From positions 1 to 35,087 of the forward strand of contig JAKASG010000028.1 of NCBI GenBank assembly GCA_021828285.1: DNA of 35,087 bases. Reading direction: 5' to 3'. The stretch's first letter is position 1, and each line of letters starts with the position of its first letter. The notes under the pieces are model-generated. The model was not told the DNA's origin. It saw nothing but the letters and a program-made list of their open reading frames with translations, and did no database searches. Positions 27,013-35,086 of this stretch are shown here, piece after piece. The stretch is from Acidobacteriota bacterium (lineage in GTDB: Bacteria > Acidobacteriota > Terriglobia > UBA7540). The translations under genes and the position numbers were made by a program.

Positions 27013-27974
27013 CAGACGGCCCTCGTCAACTGGCGGTCCTGGTAAAGGAGCAAGACGCGCGCGATCCCGTTCACCGCGATGGAAATCAAACACAGCACCA
27101 GAGCCACTTCCGCAAGTGAGCGCACGGCCATTCCGGTGGGATCCTCGAGCGCACTGTCCAGTTGGGAAACGATGAAAGACGCCATGGTGGAGATAGGAGA
27201 ATAAATATTGTTCGGAAGATAGTTGAGTGCGTTGCCGCTGATCATGAGCACAGCCATCGTCTCGCCAAGCGCGCGCCCTGTAGCCAGGATGCTGGCGCCG
27301 GTCAATACGCGGCGGACTCCCGGCAGCAGCACGCTCCACAGGGTCTCGAAACGGCTCGCGCCGAGAGCAACCGCGCCTTCACGCAGGGCGGCCGGCTGCG
27401 TGACCAGCGCGTCGCGAACCGTCGCCGTAATCAACGGCACAATCATCAGGGTAAGGACAAGACCGCACGTCAGCAACCCATAGCCGCTGCCCGCATGGCC
27501 GCCGAAAAATGGGATGAATCCGAAGTGCTCGACCATCCAGGGGAAAAGATGATGACCCAGAAACGGAATCACTACCGCGTAACCCCAAAGTCCGTAAACG
27601 ACGCTCGGTATGGCCGCCAGCAGCTCGACGAACAAGGAAACCCAGGCGCGCATGACAGGCGGCAACGCTTCCGCAAGGAAGACAGCCGCTCCAACACCTA
27701 TGGGAACGGCAAGGACGATGGCAACCAGGGTGCTCAGAAGCGTGCCGGCAATGAGAAATAGAATACCGTAATGCGCTGCGGGCAAAACCTGCTGGCCTCG
27801 AACCATGATGGGATCGGCGTAGAGATTGCCAAGGTTCCAATTGTTCTGAGTGAGAAAGTGCAAGCGGTTGAAGCGCACCGCCGGCCACGCATAGACCGCG
27901 AGAAAGGTGACAATGACGACGAGGATGCCCCCCAGGATGCTGGCGAGCAATGCCGTGAGCCTGCGGAAGTTCAT
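27012..27974 (-). CDS. pstC: phosphate ABC transporter permease PstC
   Basis: This 320-residue permease pairs with PstA to form the membrane channel. Six or so hydrophobic segments are present, with VELLAAIPSVVYGLWG and REGAVALGASRFETLWSVLLPGVRRVLTG as the family signature and EAA loop, and GRALGETMAVLMISGN near the C-terminus. GGAG eight bases before the ATG sets the start, directly after a strong hairpin in the pstS-pstC gap. The stop overlaps the pstA start. Confidence 0.96.
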   Translation of the reverse strand: MNFRRLTALLASILGGILVVIVTFLAVYAWPAVRFNRLHFLTQNNWNLGNLYADPIMVRGQQVLPAAHYGILFLIAGTLLSTLVAIVLAVPIGVGAAVFLAEALPPVMRAWVSLFVELLAAIPSVVYGLWGYAVVIPFLGHHLFPWMVEHFGFIPFFGGHAGSGYGLLTCGLVLTLMIVPLITATVRDALVTQPAALREGAVALGASRFETLWSVLLPGVRRVLTGASILATGRALGETMAVLMISGNALNYLPNNIYSPISTMASFIVSQLDSALEDPTGMAVRSLAEVALVLCLISIAVNGIARVLLLYQDRQLTRAV

Positions 27975-27993
27975 TGCTGCGCTCCGAAGAAGC

Positions 27994-28019
27994 AGGGGCG
28001 GGTTTCCACACCCGCCCCT
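27994..28019. repeat. 10-bp perfect hairpin in the pstS-pstC gap
   Basis: AGGGGCGGGT and ACCCGCCCCT pair perfectly around a six-base loop. On the transcript it lies 40 nt after the pstS stop and just before the pstC ribosome-binding site. It may end part of the transcripts or protect the pstS 3' end, giving more binding protein than permease. The GGGGCGGGT...ACCCGCCCCTAC pattern also resembles dispersed acidobacterial repeats. Confidence 0.6.
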
Positions 28020-28058
28020 ACAATAGCCAACGTCATGATTCGCGGAGCGCTGCTACAG

Positions 28059-29126
28059 CTAGTGAATCTCCGCGATCTGGGCCGCACTGAGTTTAACGAC
28101 CGGTGCAGGAAGCGGCACGAAGTGCACCGCACGCATAAAATGCGGCGCGCTGCCGCCCCTGGAGCTCATTGCCCAAGTGAAAAACTCGCGCAGCGCCGCC
28201 GCCATTTCAGATGAGGGCTGGTCGGACTTCACCAGCGCATATTCGTAATTGATAATCGGGTACGAATCCGCTCCGGGCGAAAAAATCAAGCTGAGCCGCT
28301 CATCCTTCGGCGTCCTGGCAATCATTTGCGCCGCCGCCGCCTCCGCCGTTGCCGCGGAGGGAAGAAGGAACCCGCCGGCCCGGTTCTTCAACTCCGCCAA
28401 GCCGAGGCCAAGCCGATCCGTCTGGTCCTCGAAGCTCGTGCCGATGTAAGCAACGGAGTATGGGTTATCCTGGGTGGCTGTGACCATGCCAGGATTCCCC
28501 TCAGCACCGAGGCCGCCCGAAATGGGAGGCCAACTCACGGTCGTGCCGTAGCTGACAGAGTTTCCCCACCCGTTGGGGTCGCTGAACGACAGATACTGCG
28601 TGAAAATGAATGTGTCGCCGCTCCCGTCCGTCCTGTGAATCGGAATAATGACGTGATGTGGCAGCTTCAGGCCGGAATTGAGATCGCGAATGGCTGGGTC
28701 GTCCCAATACCGGATCTTGCCCTGATAAATTCCCGACAGAACCGGCCCGCTCAACTTCAAATGAATCCGGTTCAGGCCAGGCAAGTTGTAATTCACCATC
28801 TGCATCGAGATGCAGAGCGGAATGTTCAGCATATCCGGATGCTGCTTCATCAGCGCGTTGCTCATATAGGCGTCGGATGCGCCGATTTGGGCGAGGCCTG
28901 CGACCGACTGGGAAATGCCCGTGCCGCTGCCTGTGGATGCGGGCGTGATCTTTACGTTTGGGTGTGCCCTGGTATAGACGGGAACCCAAAGGTTGAAGAG
29001 GGGATAGAGCAGGCTCGATCCGGTCTCGAGAAGATTCACGTCTCCTGCCGCCGGCAGGCGAACCGGAGCGGCGATGATACATGCGACGCCGATTATGGCT
29101 GCGAGCGTCGAAAGTCGAATTTTCAT
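28059..29126 (-). CDS. pstS: periplasmic phosphate-binding protein PstS
   Basis: This 355-residue protein is exported by a signal peptide (MKIRLSTLAAIIGVACIIAAP, cleavage near PAAG) and delivers phosphate to PstCA. Phosphate-ligand motifs are ETGSSLLYPL (34-43), STGSGTGISQ (64-73), GASDAYM (82-88) and HRTDGSGDTF (164-173). AGGGAGG five bases before the ATG fixes the start. It sits directly behind a triple 11-bp repeat that looks like a PHO box, and a hairpin follows its stop codon. Confidence 0.96.
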   Translation of the reverse strand: MKIRLSTLAAIIGVACIIAAPVRLPAAGDVNLLETGSSLLYPLFNLWVPVYTRAHPNVKITPASTGSGTGISQSVAGLAQIGASDAYMSNALMKQHPDMLNIPLCISMQMVNYNLPGLNRIHLKLSGPVLSGIYQGKIRYWDDPAIRDLNSGLKLPHHVIIPIHRTDGSGDTFIFTQYLSFSDPNGWGNSVSYGTTVSWPPISGGLGAEGNPGMVTATQDNPYSVAYIGTSFEDQTDRLGLGLAELKNRAGGFLLPSAATAEAAAAQMIARTPKDERLSLIFSPGADSYPIINYEYALVKSDQPSSEMAAALREFFTWAMSSRGGSAPHFMRAVHFVPLPAPVVKLSAAQIAEIH

Positions 29127-29155
29127 TTTTCCTCCCTATCAGGGTGAGTTGAAAT

Positions 29156-29184
29156 TGTTACAATTGTGTTACATCTTTGTTACA
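29156..29184. promoter_or_regulatory. putative PHO box: three TGTTACA repeats with 11-bp period
   Basis: TGTTACA occurs at 29156-29162, 29167-29173 and 29178-29184, each exactly 11 bp apart, in a 127-bp gap. On the coding (minus) strand this is TGTAACA-N4-TGTAACA-N4-TGTAACA. PhoB/PhoP regulators bind direct repeats of about 7 bp with 4-bp spacers (E. coli CTGTCAT, Bacillus TTAACA), so the geometry fits. The site ends 30 bp before the pstS ATG. No separate -10 is obvious, and the proximal repeat may overlap it. Confidence 0.7.
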
Positions 29185-29253
29185 AAGCTGCGAATTGCCG
29201 TAAACCCCGTCTGCGCAAGGCGCATAACGCATGGACAGCTTCATTCCGGGCCG

Positions 29254-31032
29254 TTACTTCAACGCCGGCGGCGCGCCCGGCAGGCTGTATCGGATATCGA
29301 AGAAGACCATGTTCACCTTGGCATTCGCGGGGCTTCCCGTCGCGACGGACCAGGGATCTCGCGTGAGATACGAATACTGGCTGATGAAGTTCACCGCTCC
29401 GTAGCTTGGGTTATGCCAAAGGGCCTGGTTGAGGCCAAAGGTCGCTTCCTGAATCGTGCGGTTTTGGCTCGAAGCGGACCCCGGATAGCCATAGCCGAAA
29501 GTCTTGCCCGAGCTATCCGTTCCCCAATTTCGTCCGACGTTGATCCCGCCGTAATAGGCGTACCAAAGAGAGTTGCGATGCGTGTACTCGAGCCCCGTGA
29601 CCGTTGAAGAGGCGTGAATCAACGAAGGGCTGCCGTCGGCCTTGATGATGAGGTCGGGAGCCTGGCCGAAAATGTAACGGCCTCCCCCATCGCTGACGTA
29701 ATTGTTGGTCAGAATTCGCATCCCCTTGAATAACTGGAAATTCAGGTTGACGAACCCTCCGCCGCCGGTTGCCGTATACGTCGTCGCGGTCGAGGGGTTC
29801 CACAGCTTGAAGTTGCGCTCGATGCCGCCGACTTCGATGTGGAACTTGTGTGACGGGTCGAACGCCAGCTTGGCGATGAGGTCGGGGGCGACGTTGGGGG
29901 AATTTGTATTTGCCGCCCAACCGGTGGTCCCGCCGCCGTCCAGCTCATTTTCCATGCTCGTCAACGCCGAAGGAGGCGTAATGAGCCCGCCGCCCGCTGA
30001 GCCTCCGGCATACTGGTCAGGGCTATCCGCCGCGATGGCGAAGGCCAGGGTCTTCGAGGGATGAACGACGAACCGAAGTTCGGGAATTCGTCCCCAGACG
30101 AGGCCCGCTTGGTAGTTCGTGTCCATGTCTTGGGAAAAGAAGATATCGCCGGGCAAAGGTGAAATGCCCGTGCGTCCCGGCGTGGCCAAGCTCCACGTCT
30201 GGCCGCCCAAAAATTCCCAGTCGCCTTTGCGAATATCGAGCCAGTAGAGACGCGAGCGCAGCGGATTGCTGTTGCTGCTGACCGCGAGATTCGTGGGCGA
30301 AGGAACGATTCCGAGGAAGTCCGCTTCCATATAGCCCATGATGTGGGCTCCGTGAGTCAATGCGTCCACGCGAAAGCCGACGCGGGAGTTCTGCATGCTC
30401 ATGCGGTACTCGCTGAGATTTGTGCTCGCGGTGTCGCCGTAAGGAATGCCTCCGAAGTTGGTTCCGATGCCGCTGCCGACGTCGTGATTCCGCCAAACGC
30501 CGGTAATATCCATGAATCCAACCGGCGTGAAATAGGCAGAGCCCAGGTGAAACTGGAGCGGCGAATCGGGAACGTCGCCGGAGTTCGCGCCCGAAACAGG
30601 ATTGCTGGCGGCAGGGGTGGCGATCGGCAGGGGGATCGCGGGGTTTGAGTTCGGCCGAACTTTGCGCGAAAGGACGGGCGTCAAGCTTGCGTCAGTCCCA
30701 GCCGTGGGCAGAGCCGATGCGGCCGTTTGACTGTTGTCCTGGGCCTGCTCTTCAGCCTTCACTTGCTGCCGAAGCTGCTCGACAATGGCCGTCAACTTAC
30801 TGATTTCTCTCTGTTGTTCGGCAAGCTGGCGCTGGAGAGAGCTTTTCGCTGCCGGACCGCTTTTGGCACTGCTGGTCGGTTTAGCCGCGCTCGCGTTCGC
30901 GTGCGGAGCTGACGGCTTTGCGCCGGAGCCGCTTTTCGGCGCCTGGCCCGCAAAGCCGCGCATTGCGGTCAAAAGAAACAATGCCCCAATCGAATGGACA
31001 AGAATCTTGAGCTTTTGGGTTCCTGTTTTCAC
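29254..31032 (-). CDS. outer-membrane porin with N-terminal coiled coil, probably phosphate-related
   Basis: This 592-residue protein starts with a signal peptide (basic KTGTQKLK, hydrophobic core to about 28), an Ala/Ser/Pro/Lys-rich stretch and a coiled coil (about 65-97, QRQLAEQQREISKLTAIVEQL). A long Gly/aromatic-rich region follows (about 155-592) with alternating hydrophobic residues, as in trimeric beta-barrel porins; SRLYWLDIRKGDWEFLGGQTW and NLNFQLFKGMRIL are typical strands. The layout resembles OprB/OprO/OprP-type proteins, but I cannot name the subfamily from sequence alone. The start is GTG with AAGGAG seven bases upstream. Lying between phoR and pstS, it most likely brings phosphate across the outer membrane under PhoB control; that role is inference from context. 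Confidence 0.75.
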   Translation of the reverse strand: MKTGTQKLKILVHSIGALFLLTAMRGFAGQAPKSGSGAKPSAPHANASAAKPTSSAKSGPAAKSSLQRQLAEQQREISKLTAIVEQLRQQVKAEEQAQDNSQTAASALPTAGTDASLTPVLSRKVRPNSNPAIPLPIATPAASNPVSGANSGDVPDSPLQFHLGSAYFTPVGFMDITGVWRNHDVGSGIGTNFGGIPYGDTASTNLSEYRMSMQNSRVGFRVDALTHGAHIMGYMEADFLGIVPSPTNLAVSSNSNPLRSRLYWLDIRKGDWEFLGGQTWSLATPGRTGISPLPGDIFFSQDMDTNYQAGLVWGRIPELRFVVHPSKTLAFAIAADSPDQYAGGSAGGGLITPPSALTSMENELDGGGTTGWAANTNSPNVAPDLIAKLAFDPSHKFHIEVGGIERNFKLWNPSTATTYTATGGGGFVNLNFQLFKGMRILTNNYVSDGGGRYIFGQAPDLIIKADGSPSLIHASSTVTGLEYTHRNSLWYAYYGGINVGRNWGTDSSGKTFGYGYPGSASSQNRTIQEATFGLNQALWHNPSYGAVNFISQYSYLTRDPWSVATGSPANAKVNMVFFDIRYSLPGAPPALK

Positions 31033-31154
31033 GTTCCGCTCCTTTGTGAGTGATGAATCGTCCGCATATTTGTGGGGACCCTGCGGACTTGCCTTCTAGG
31101 CCCGATTTACGAACACAATCTTAGTGCTGTTAATTTAACTGAATATGAATGGGA

Positions 31155-31172
31155 GGTAACAGCAATGTTAAA
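31155..31172. promoter_or_regulatory. weak PHO-box-like pair before the porin gene
   Basis: GGTAACA (31155-31161) and TGTTAAA (31166-31172) are 11 bp apart, echoing the pstS repeat. On the minus strand CATATT/TATTCA lies about 9 bp further, a possible -10. The site is 123 bp upstream of the porin GTG. Confidence 0.3.
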
Positions 31173-31230
31173 TTCTCAACGTGAGAAGGTTCCCACCCGG
31201 CCACGACGGCTTGGTGCGAAAGTTCCGTAA
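31165..31230 (+). CDS. possible 21-residue basic peptide
   Basis: ATG at 31165 opens a 21-codon frame ending in TAA (31228-31230). The peptide begins MLNSQREK, contains TRPRRLG and is strongly basic. GGGAGGT eight bases upstream is one of the best ribosome-binding sites in the window. No promoter is clear, and the frame overlaps the regulatory repeats of the minus-strand porin gene. Its reality is doubtful without conservation. Confidence 0.2.
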   Translation: MLNSQREKVPTRPRRLGAKVP

Positions 31231-31383
31231 ATTGGCGAAGCGCCGGCATGGGCGAGAGGCAGGGTTCGGACCGATTAGCGTTTCGAATACGCCAGGCATG
31301 AGAGATCCTCCCGTCCCGTGACTCATGAAGATGGCTGCCGGCTTTCGATCGGCGGCGGCGCCGAACCCATCGGTATCAGCGGT

Positions 31384-33177
31384 TTACGAAGCGTGGCGCA
31401 AATGGATAGTGAAGGTGGATCCCTTTCCCAACTGGCTTTGCACTTCAACCCTGCCGTTCATACGCTCGACGATGTGCTTGACAATGGCGAGGCCCAATCC
31501 CGTGCCGCCTGCTTCGCGCGAACGCGCCTTATCCACTCGATAAAAGCGCTCGAAGATGCGAGGCAAATCCTGAGAGGGGATACCGATGCCATCATCCGAA
31601 ACCCCTATTTGCACATCGTCTTCGCCCGAAAGCTTCGTCTCGGCACGAACCGTGCCGCCGGCGTGGTTGAACTTCACGCCGTTGTCGAGGAGATTGATCA
31701 ACGCCTGCTCGAGGCGGATGCGGTCGGCGAGAACATTAAAGTCGTCTCCTTCGGATGTGATTTGAACGTGGTGAAGGGCGGCGGTCGGTTCGACCGCGCG
31801 CACAGCGGCAGCCAAGGCTTCCCGGACTGAAACCGTCTCGGTACGAATCGCGGGCTGTTTGGATTCGAGTTCGGAGAGCGTCAGAAGGTCAGAGGAGATA
31901 TTGTTTAAACGAATCGCGTGCGCCTTAATCGTCTTGAGAAATTTCCTGTTGTTTTCTTCATCCTCGAGGGCGCCGTCGAGCAATGTTTCGGCGTAGCCCT
32001 GGATGGCGGTCAGGGGCGTGCGCAGTTCGTGGGAGACGTTGGCGACGAAATCGCGCCGAACCCTTTCAAGCCGCTCGAGTTCCGTCACATCGTGCAGGAT
32101 GGCAATGGCCCCGCGTTGCGACCGCGTTACGAGCGGCGCCGCTTCCACCTCAAACGACCGTCCTTCGGGCGAAAACAGTTCGATCCGCTCGCGCGCGGAT
32201 TCTCCGTTAACCAGCACGTGAGTCAATAGCTCAACGAGTGCCGGTTCGCGCACGAGCTGCAAAAGGGGAAGCCGGTCCGGCACAGGGCCTGAAGCGCCCA
32301 CTGCGCGCAGGAACGAAGCGTTCGAAAACGTCACTCGGAGTTCCATATCCACGGCTAGAACGCCTTCGACCATGCTCGAAAGGATTGCCTCGCTGCGGGA
32401 CGACTCGGCGCTGAACCTTTCGACCAGATTATGCATTTGGGAAGATGCACGATTGAGGGAGACTGAAAGGAGGGCGAGCTCATCTTCGGATTGCGGTTCC
32501 CGCAACGCTTGGATGGAAACGAGAGGATCCGTCAGGCTTGCGCTGAAGTCTTTCAACCGTTCAATTCGCACGGCCAGCCGCGCCTGCAACAGCCCCCAGA
32601 CAAAGAGGGCTGCAATGCCGGTAAGAAGCGCCGCCAGCCAGATCGAACGATGCCCGGGAGTGGCCGTTTCGGCAAGAACCCTGCGAGGAATCGCCAGGCG
32701 TAAGACGTACCCCGGTAGCCCTCGATAGCGCGTCGGCGCCGCGAAGAAGTAGAAATCAGCGCCGGACATCCCGCTTTGCCGCTCGATAGCGGTCGCCCGG
32801 CCGGCAAACGCCGCCTGCACTTCTGGCTGCGTCGCCTGGTTTTCAACTCTCGAGGGATCAAGCTGGGAATCTGCCAGCACTGCACCATTCGGCGCAATGA
32901 CCGTAACGTGCGCGTCCGCTCGTGCGCCGGCTCTTTTAGCCCAGGTCTCGAGCGGCTCGTTTGGCCCGGACGTGAGTTCGCCGACAAGGAGGTTCGTTTC
33001 AAGCCGAAGCCGGTCTCCGATGTTTTCCCTCAGGGCTCGGGCGGAAGCGTGCATCCAGTAAAGGCTCAGTCCCCCAAGGGCGCCGGCCCATATCAGAAAG
33101 GCTGCAGCGATTTGTTTTCGGAAGATCCGGCTCTTGAAGATCACGGGAATCAGCGCCGGGCCATCCTCGGAGCGCAA
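31384..33177 (-). CDS. phoR: phosphate-regulon sensor histidine kinase PhoR
   Basis: This membrane kinase of about 597 residues phosphorylates PhoB when phosphate is scarce. It has two membrane segments (about 22-42 and 177-199) flanking an extracytoplasmic sensor region, a HAMP-like linker, a PAS domain (about 260-365), HisKA with His383 (FVANVSHELRTPL) and a HATPase with N box LINLLDNGVKFN, DDGIGIP and GGTGLGLAIVKHIVE. The large extracytoplasmic domain resembles Bacillus PhoR more than the short E. coli loop. The start is uncertain: TTG at 33177 follows GGAG at seven bases and one base after the phoB stop; TTG at 33207 would overlap phoB by 29 bp, and GTG at 33144 lacks a ribosome-binding site. 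Confidence 0.93.
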   Translation of the reverse strand: MRSEDGPALIPVIFKSRIFRKQIAAAFLIWAGALGGLSLYWMHASARALRENIGDRLRLETNLLVGELTSGPNEPLETWAKRAGARADAHVTVIAPNGAVLADSQLDPSRVENQATQPEVQAAFAGRATAIERQSGMSGADFYFFAAPTRYRGLPGYVLRLAIPRRVLAETATPGHRSIWLAALLTGIAALFVWGLLQARLAVRIERLKDFSASLTDPLVSIQALREPQSEDELALLSVSLNRASSQMHNLVERFSAESSRSEAILSSMVEGVLAVDMELRVTFSNASFLRAVGASGPVPDRLPLLQLVREPALVELLTHVLVNGESARERIELFSPEGRSFEVEAAPLVTRSQRGAIAILHDVTELERLERVRRDFVANVSHELRTPLTAIQGYAETLLDGALEDEENNRKFLKTIKAHAIRLNNISSDLLTLSELESKQPAIRTETVSVREALAAAVRAVEPTAALHHVQITSEGDDFNVLADRIRLEQALINLLDNGVKFNHAGGTVRAETKLSGEDDVQIGVSDDGIGIPSQDLPRIFERFYRVDKARSREAGGTGLGLAIVKHIVERMNGRVEVQSQLGKGSTFTIHLRHAS

Positions 33178-33178
33178 A

Positions 33179-33901
33179 TCACGGCTCCGATTGAGGCCCT
33201 GCGGCAAAACGATATCCCGATCCGCGCACCGTCAGCAGATACTGGGGCGAATCCGGCTGCGACTCAATCTTCTCACGCAGCCGCCGCACGTGGACGTCAA
33301 CGGTCCGCGGAGTCACGAACCGGTCGCGGCCCCAGACTTCATCGAGCAAGCGGTCGCGGCTGAAGACGCGGCGCGGATGCGAAGCGAGATAGTGGAGCAG
33401 TTTGAACTCAAGCGCGCTTAGCTCGACCGAGCGGCCGTGCACCGAAACTTCCTGCGTGCGCGCGTCCAGGCGAAGACCGCGCATCTCTATCAACTCCGGA
33501 GCTTCCACCGGCCGGGCCTGCCGCCGCAGCACGGCCTTGGCGCGCGCCACCAATTCGCGCGGGCTGAAGGGCTTGACCACGTAATCGTCGCCGCCGATTT
33601 CGAGACCCAGGATTCGGTCCACCTCTTCACCCTTCGCCGTCAGGAAAATCACCGGAAGAGATTTGGTCCGCTCTTCGGCGCGTACCTGGCGGCAGAGATC
33701 GAGCCCGTCCATATCCGGCAGCATGATGTCGAGCAACAAGAGGTCGGCGGGATTGTGGCGAAGATGGTTGATCCCGTCCTGGCCGCGCCCGAAGCTCGCA
33801 ACCTCGAAGCCGGCCTTGCGGAAATTGTATTGCACCAGCTCGACGATATCCTTCTCGTCTTCAATCAGCACAATTCGGGGGCGCACCAGGGCATTATACA
33901 T
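33179..33901 (-). CDS. phoB: phosphate-regulon response regulator PhoB (OmpR family)
   Basis: This 240-residue regulator has a receiver domain (about 8-122) with IEDE at 13-16 and the phosphorylated Asp58 (LLLLDIMLPDMDG), the conserved Thr/Lys in FLTAKGEE, and a winged-helix DNA-binding domain (about 140-235) with RLLDEVWG and RTVDVHVRRLREKI. It would bind 11-bp direct repeats such as those before pstS. The ATG at 33901 is given, but its bases run into a perfect TATAAT, and GTG at 33886 is an attractive alternative start. The gene is translationally close-coupled to phoR. Confidence 0.94.
   Translation of the reverse strand: MYNALVRPRIVLIEDEKDIVELVQYNFRKAGFEVASFGRGQDGINHLRHNPADLLLLDIMLPDMDGLDLCRQVRAEERTKSLPVIFLTAKGEEVDRILGLEIGGDDYVVKPFSPRELVARAKAVLRRQARPVEAPELIEMRGLRLDARTQEVSVHGRSVELSALEFKLLHYLASHPRRVFSRDRLLDEVWGRDRFVTPRTVDVHVRRLREKIESQPDSPQYLLTVRGSGYRFAAGPQSEP
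33893..33898 (-). promoter_or_regulatory. consensus TATAAT at the phoB start
   Basis: On the minus strand TATAAT begins right after the ATG at 33901, in the context ATG-TATAAT. A -10 here predicts transcription starting at 33886, exactly on an in-frame GTG, which would make a leaderless mRNA. No -35 match is seen. Confidence 0.3.
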
Positions 33902-34012
33902 CGTTTGAGCCTGACCACGGCGCCCGCGCGGTCCCCGGGAATGCCGCCGTTTGAGGGGCGGTGGCATTTGGGGGCGCGAAGGAATAGAATCGAGTGCGCG
34001 GGAGCCCCGCCC

Positions 34013-35086
34013 ATGGACTACACGAAGCTGGATCGCTCTTCCGTTACATCGGCAGCCGGCATCAGCCTGCGAGTGATCGCCATCGCCGTCGTGGTGGCCT
34101 CGCTTTATTACGCAAGCTCCATTTTTATCACTCTGGTGTGCGCGATGTTCATCGCTTTCGTGCTCGAGCCGGGCGTGCGCCTGCTCGAGCGAGGCCATGT
34201 GCCGCGCTATCTGGGGTCGCTGTTGATGGTGCTTGCCGCGCTGGCCGTGCTTTACCTTGTTGGCTACGCGGTGTACGGGCGCGCCGTGGATTTCATCCAC
34301 GATTTGCCAAGCTTCACTGCTCCGATCCACCACATCGTGACTCATGTTGAGGATTTCTTTGCAAGAATCCACCAAAGCACCACGGGCATTGTGCCGCCTT
34401 CGTCCGAGACGAGTTTGCCAACGGTCCGCGTGCAGGAGAATTCGCCTTGGGGAAGGTACCTGGTGCGCGGCATCGGTTCGTTCTACACGTTTGTCGTTAC
34501 GGTGATGTTTATCCCCTTTCTCGTCTTCTTCATGCTGACTTCGAGAAATCAGATTTGGGAGGCGACGCTCAATCTTTTCCCCATCGAGGAGCGGGAACAG
34601 GCCGAGCATGTGATTTTGCGCATCGGGCAGATGGTGCGGCAATACGTTTTGGGCAACGTTCTGGTGGCGCTGATTTCAGCGGCCATCATTACGCCCGTCT
34701 TTGCGGAATTGGGCCTTCACTTCGCGCTACTGCTGGGACCGCTCGCGGCCTTGTTGAGCCTCATTCCTTATATCGGCGTCGCGCTCGCCATCATCCCTCC
34801 GCTGATGGTTGCGCTCGTCCAGTTCACCACCGTCACGCCGTTCGTCGTTATTGCCGTGACCGTCGTGGTCGTTCACTTCGCGGCCATCAATTTCCTTACA
34901 CCCCTTCTTGTCGGCCACCGCGTCAAGCTGAACGCACTGACGGTGACCATTGCCATGATGTTCTGGGGCTGGCTTTGGGGCGGGATCGGATTGATTCTCG
35001 CGGTCCCCATTACGGCCGCCGTGAAGGCGGTGTGCGACAACATCGAAAAGCTCAAGGGCTGGGGCGCCTGGATGGGCGAGAGCTAG
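34013..35086 (+). CDS. AI-2E family transporter (PerM/TqsA-type membrane protein)
   Basis: This 357-residue integral membrane protein has about seven or eight hydrophobic segments. The first three (33-102 or so) are followed by a soluble stretch (about 105-155, SFTAPIHHIVTHVEDFF). The conserved C-terminal half contains GNVLVALISAAIITPVF, LLSLIPYIGVALAIIPP and FWGWLWGGIGLILAVP, hallmarks of the family. Members have been linked to autoinducer-2 export, Na+/H+ antiport or solute efflux, so the substrate is unknown. GGGAG eight bases before the ATG supports the start, and TAGAAT at 33985-33990 may be the -10. It is divergent from phoB, and the stop lies one base before the window end. Confidence 0.9.
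   Translation: MDYTKLDRSSVTSAAGISLRVIAIAVVVASLYYASSIFITLVCAMFIAFVLEPGVRLLERGHVPRYLGSLLMVLAALAVLYLVGYAVYGRAVDFIHDLPSFTAPIHHIVTHVEDFFARIHQSTTGIVPPSSETSLPTVRVQENSPWGRYLVRGIGSFYTFVVTVMFIPFLVFFMLTSRNQIWEATLNLFPIEEREQAEHVILRIGQMVRQYVLGNVLVALISAAIITPVFAELGLHFALLLGPLAALLSLIPYIGVALAIIPPLMVALVQFTTVTPFVVIAVTVVVVHFAAINFLTPLLVGHRVKLNALTVTIAMMFWGWLWGGIGLILAVPITAAVKAVCDNIEKLKGWGAWMGES

Larger units (their letters stand above)
31033..31383. other. 351-bp gap between phoR and the porin gene
   Basis: It is more AT-rich around 31105-31190 than the flanking genes. It contains a candidate 11-bp-period PHO-like pair (31155-31172), an adjacent small palindrome (TTCTCA-ACG-TGAGAA, 31173-31187) and a plus-strand 21-codon frame with a strong ribosome-binding site (31165-31230). 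Nothing convincing is seen in 31231-31383. Confidence 0.5.

Noticed and set aside
33902..34642. N-terminal extension of phoB to 34642
   Set aside because: It runs antisense through the AI-2E-family gene and is not protein-like; the receiver domain begins just after 33901.
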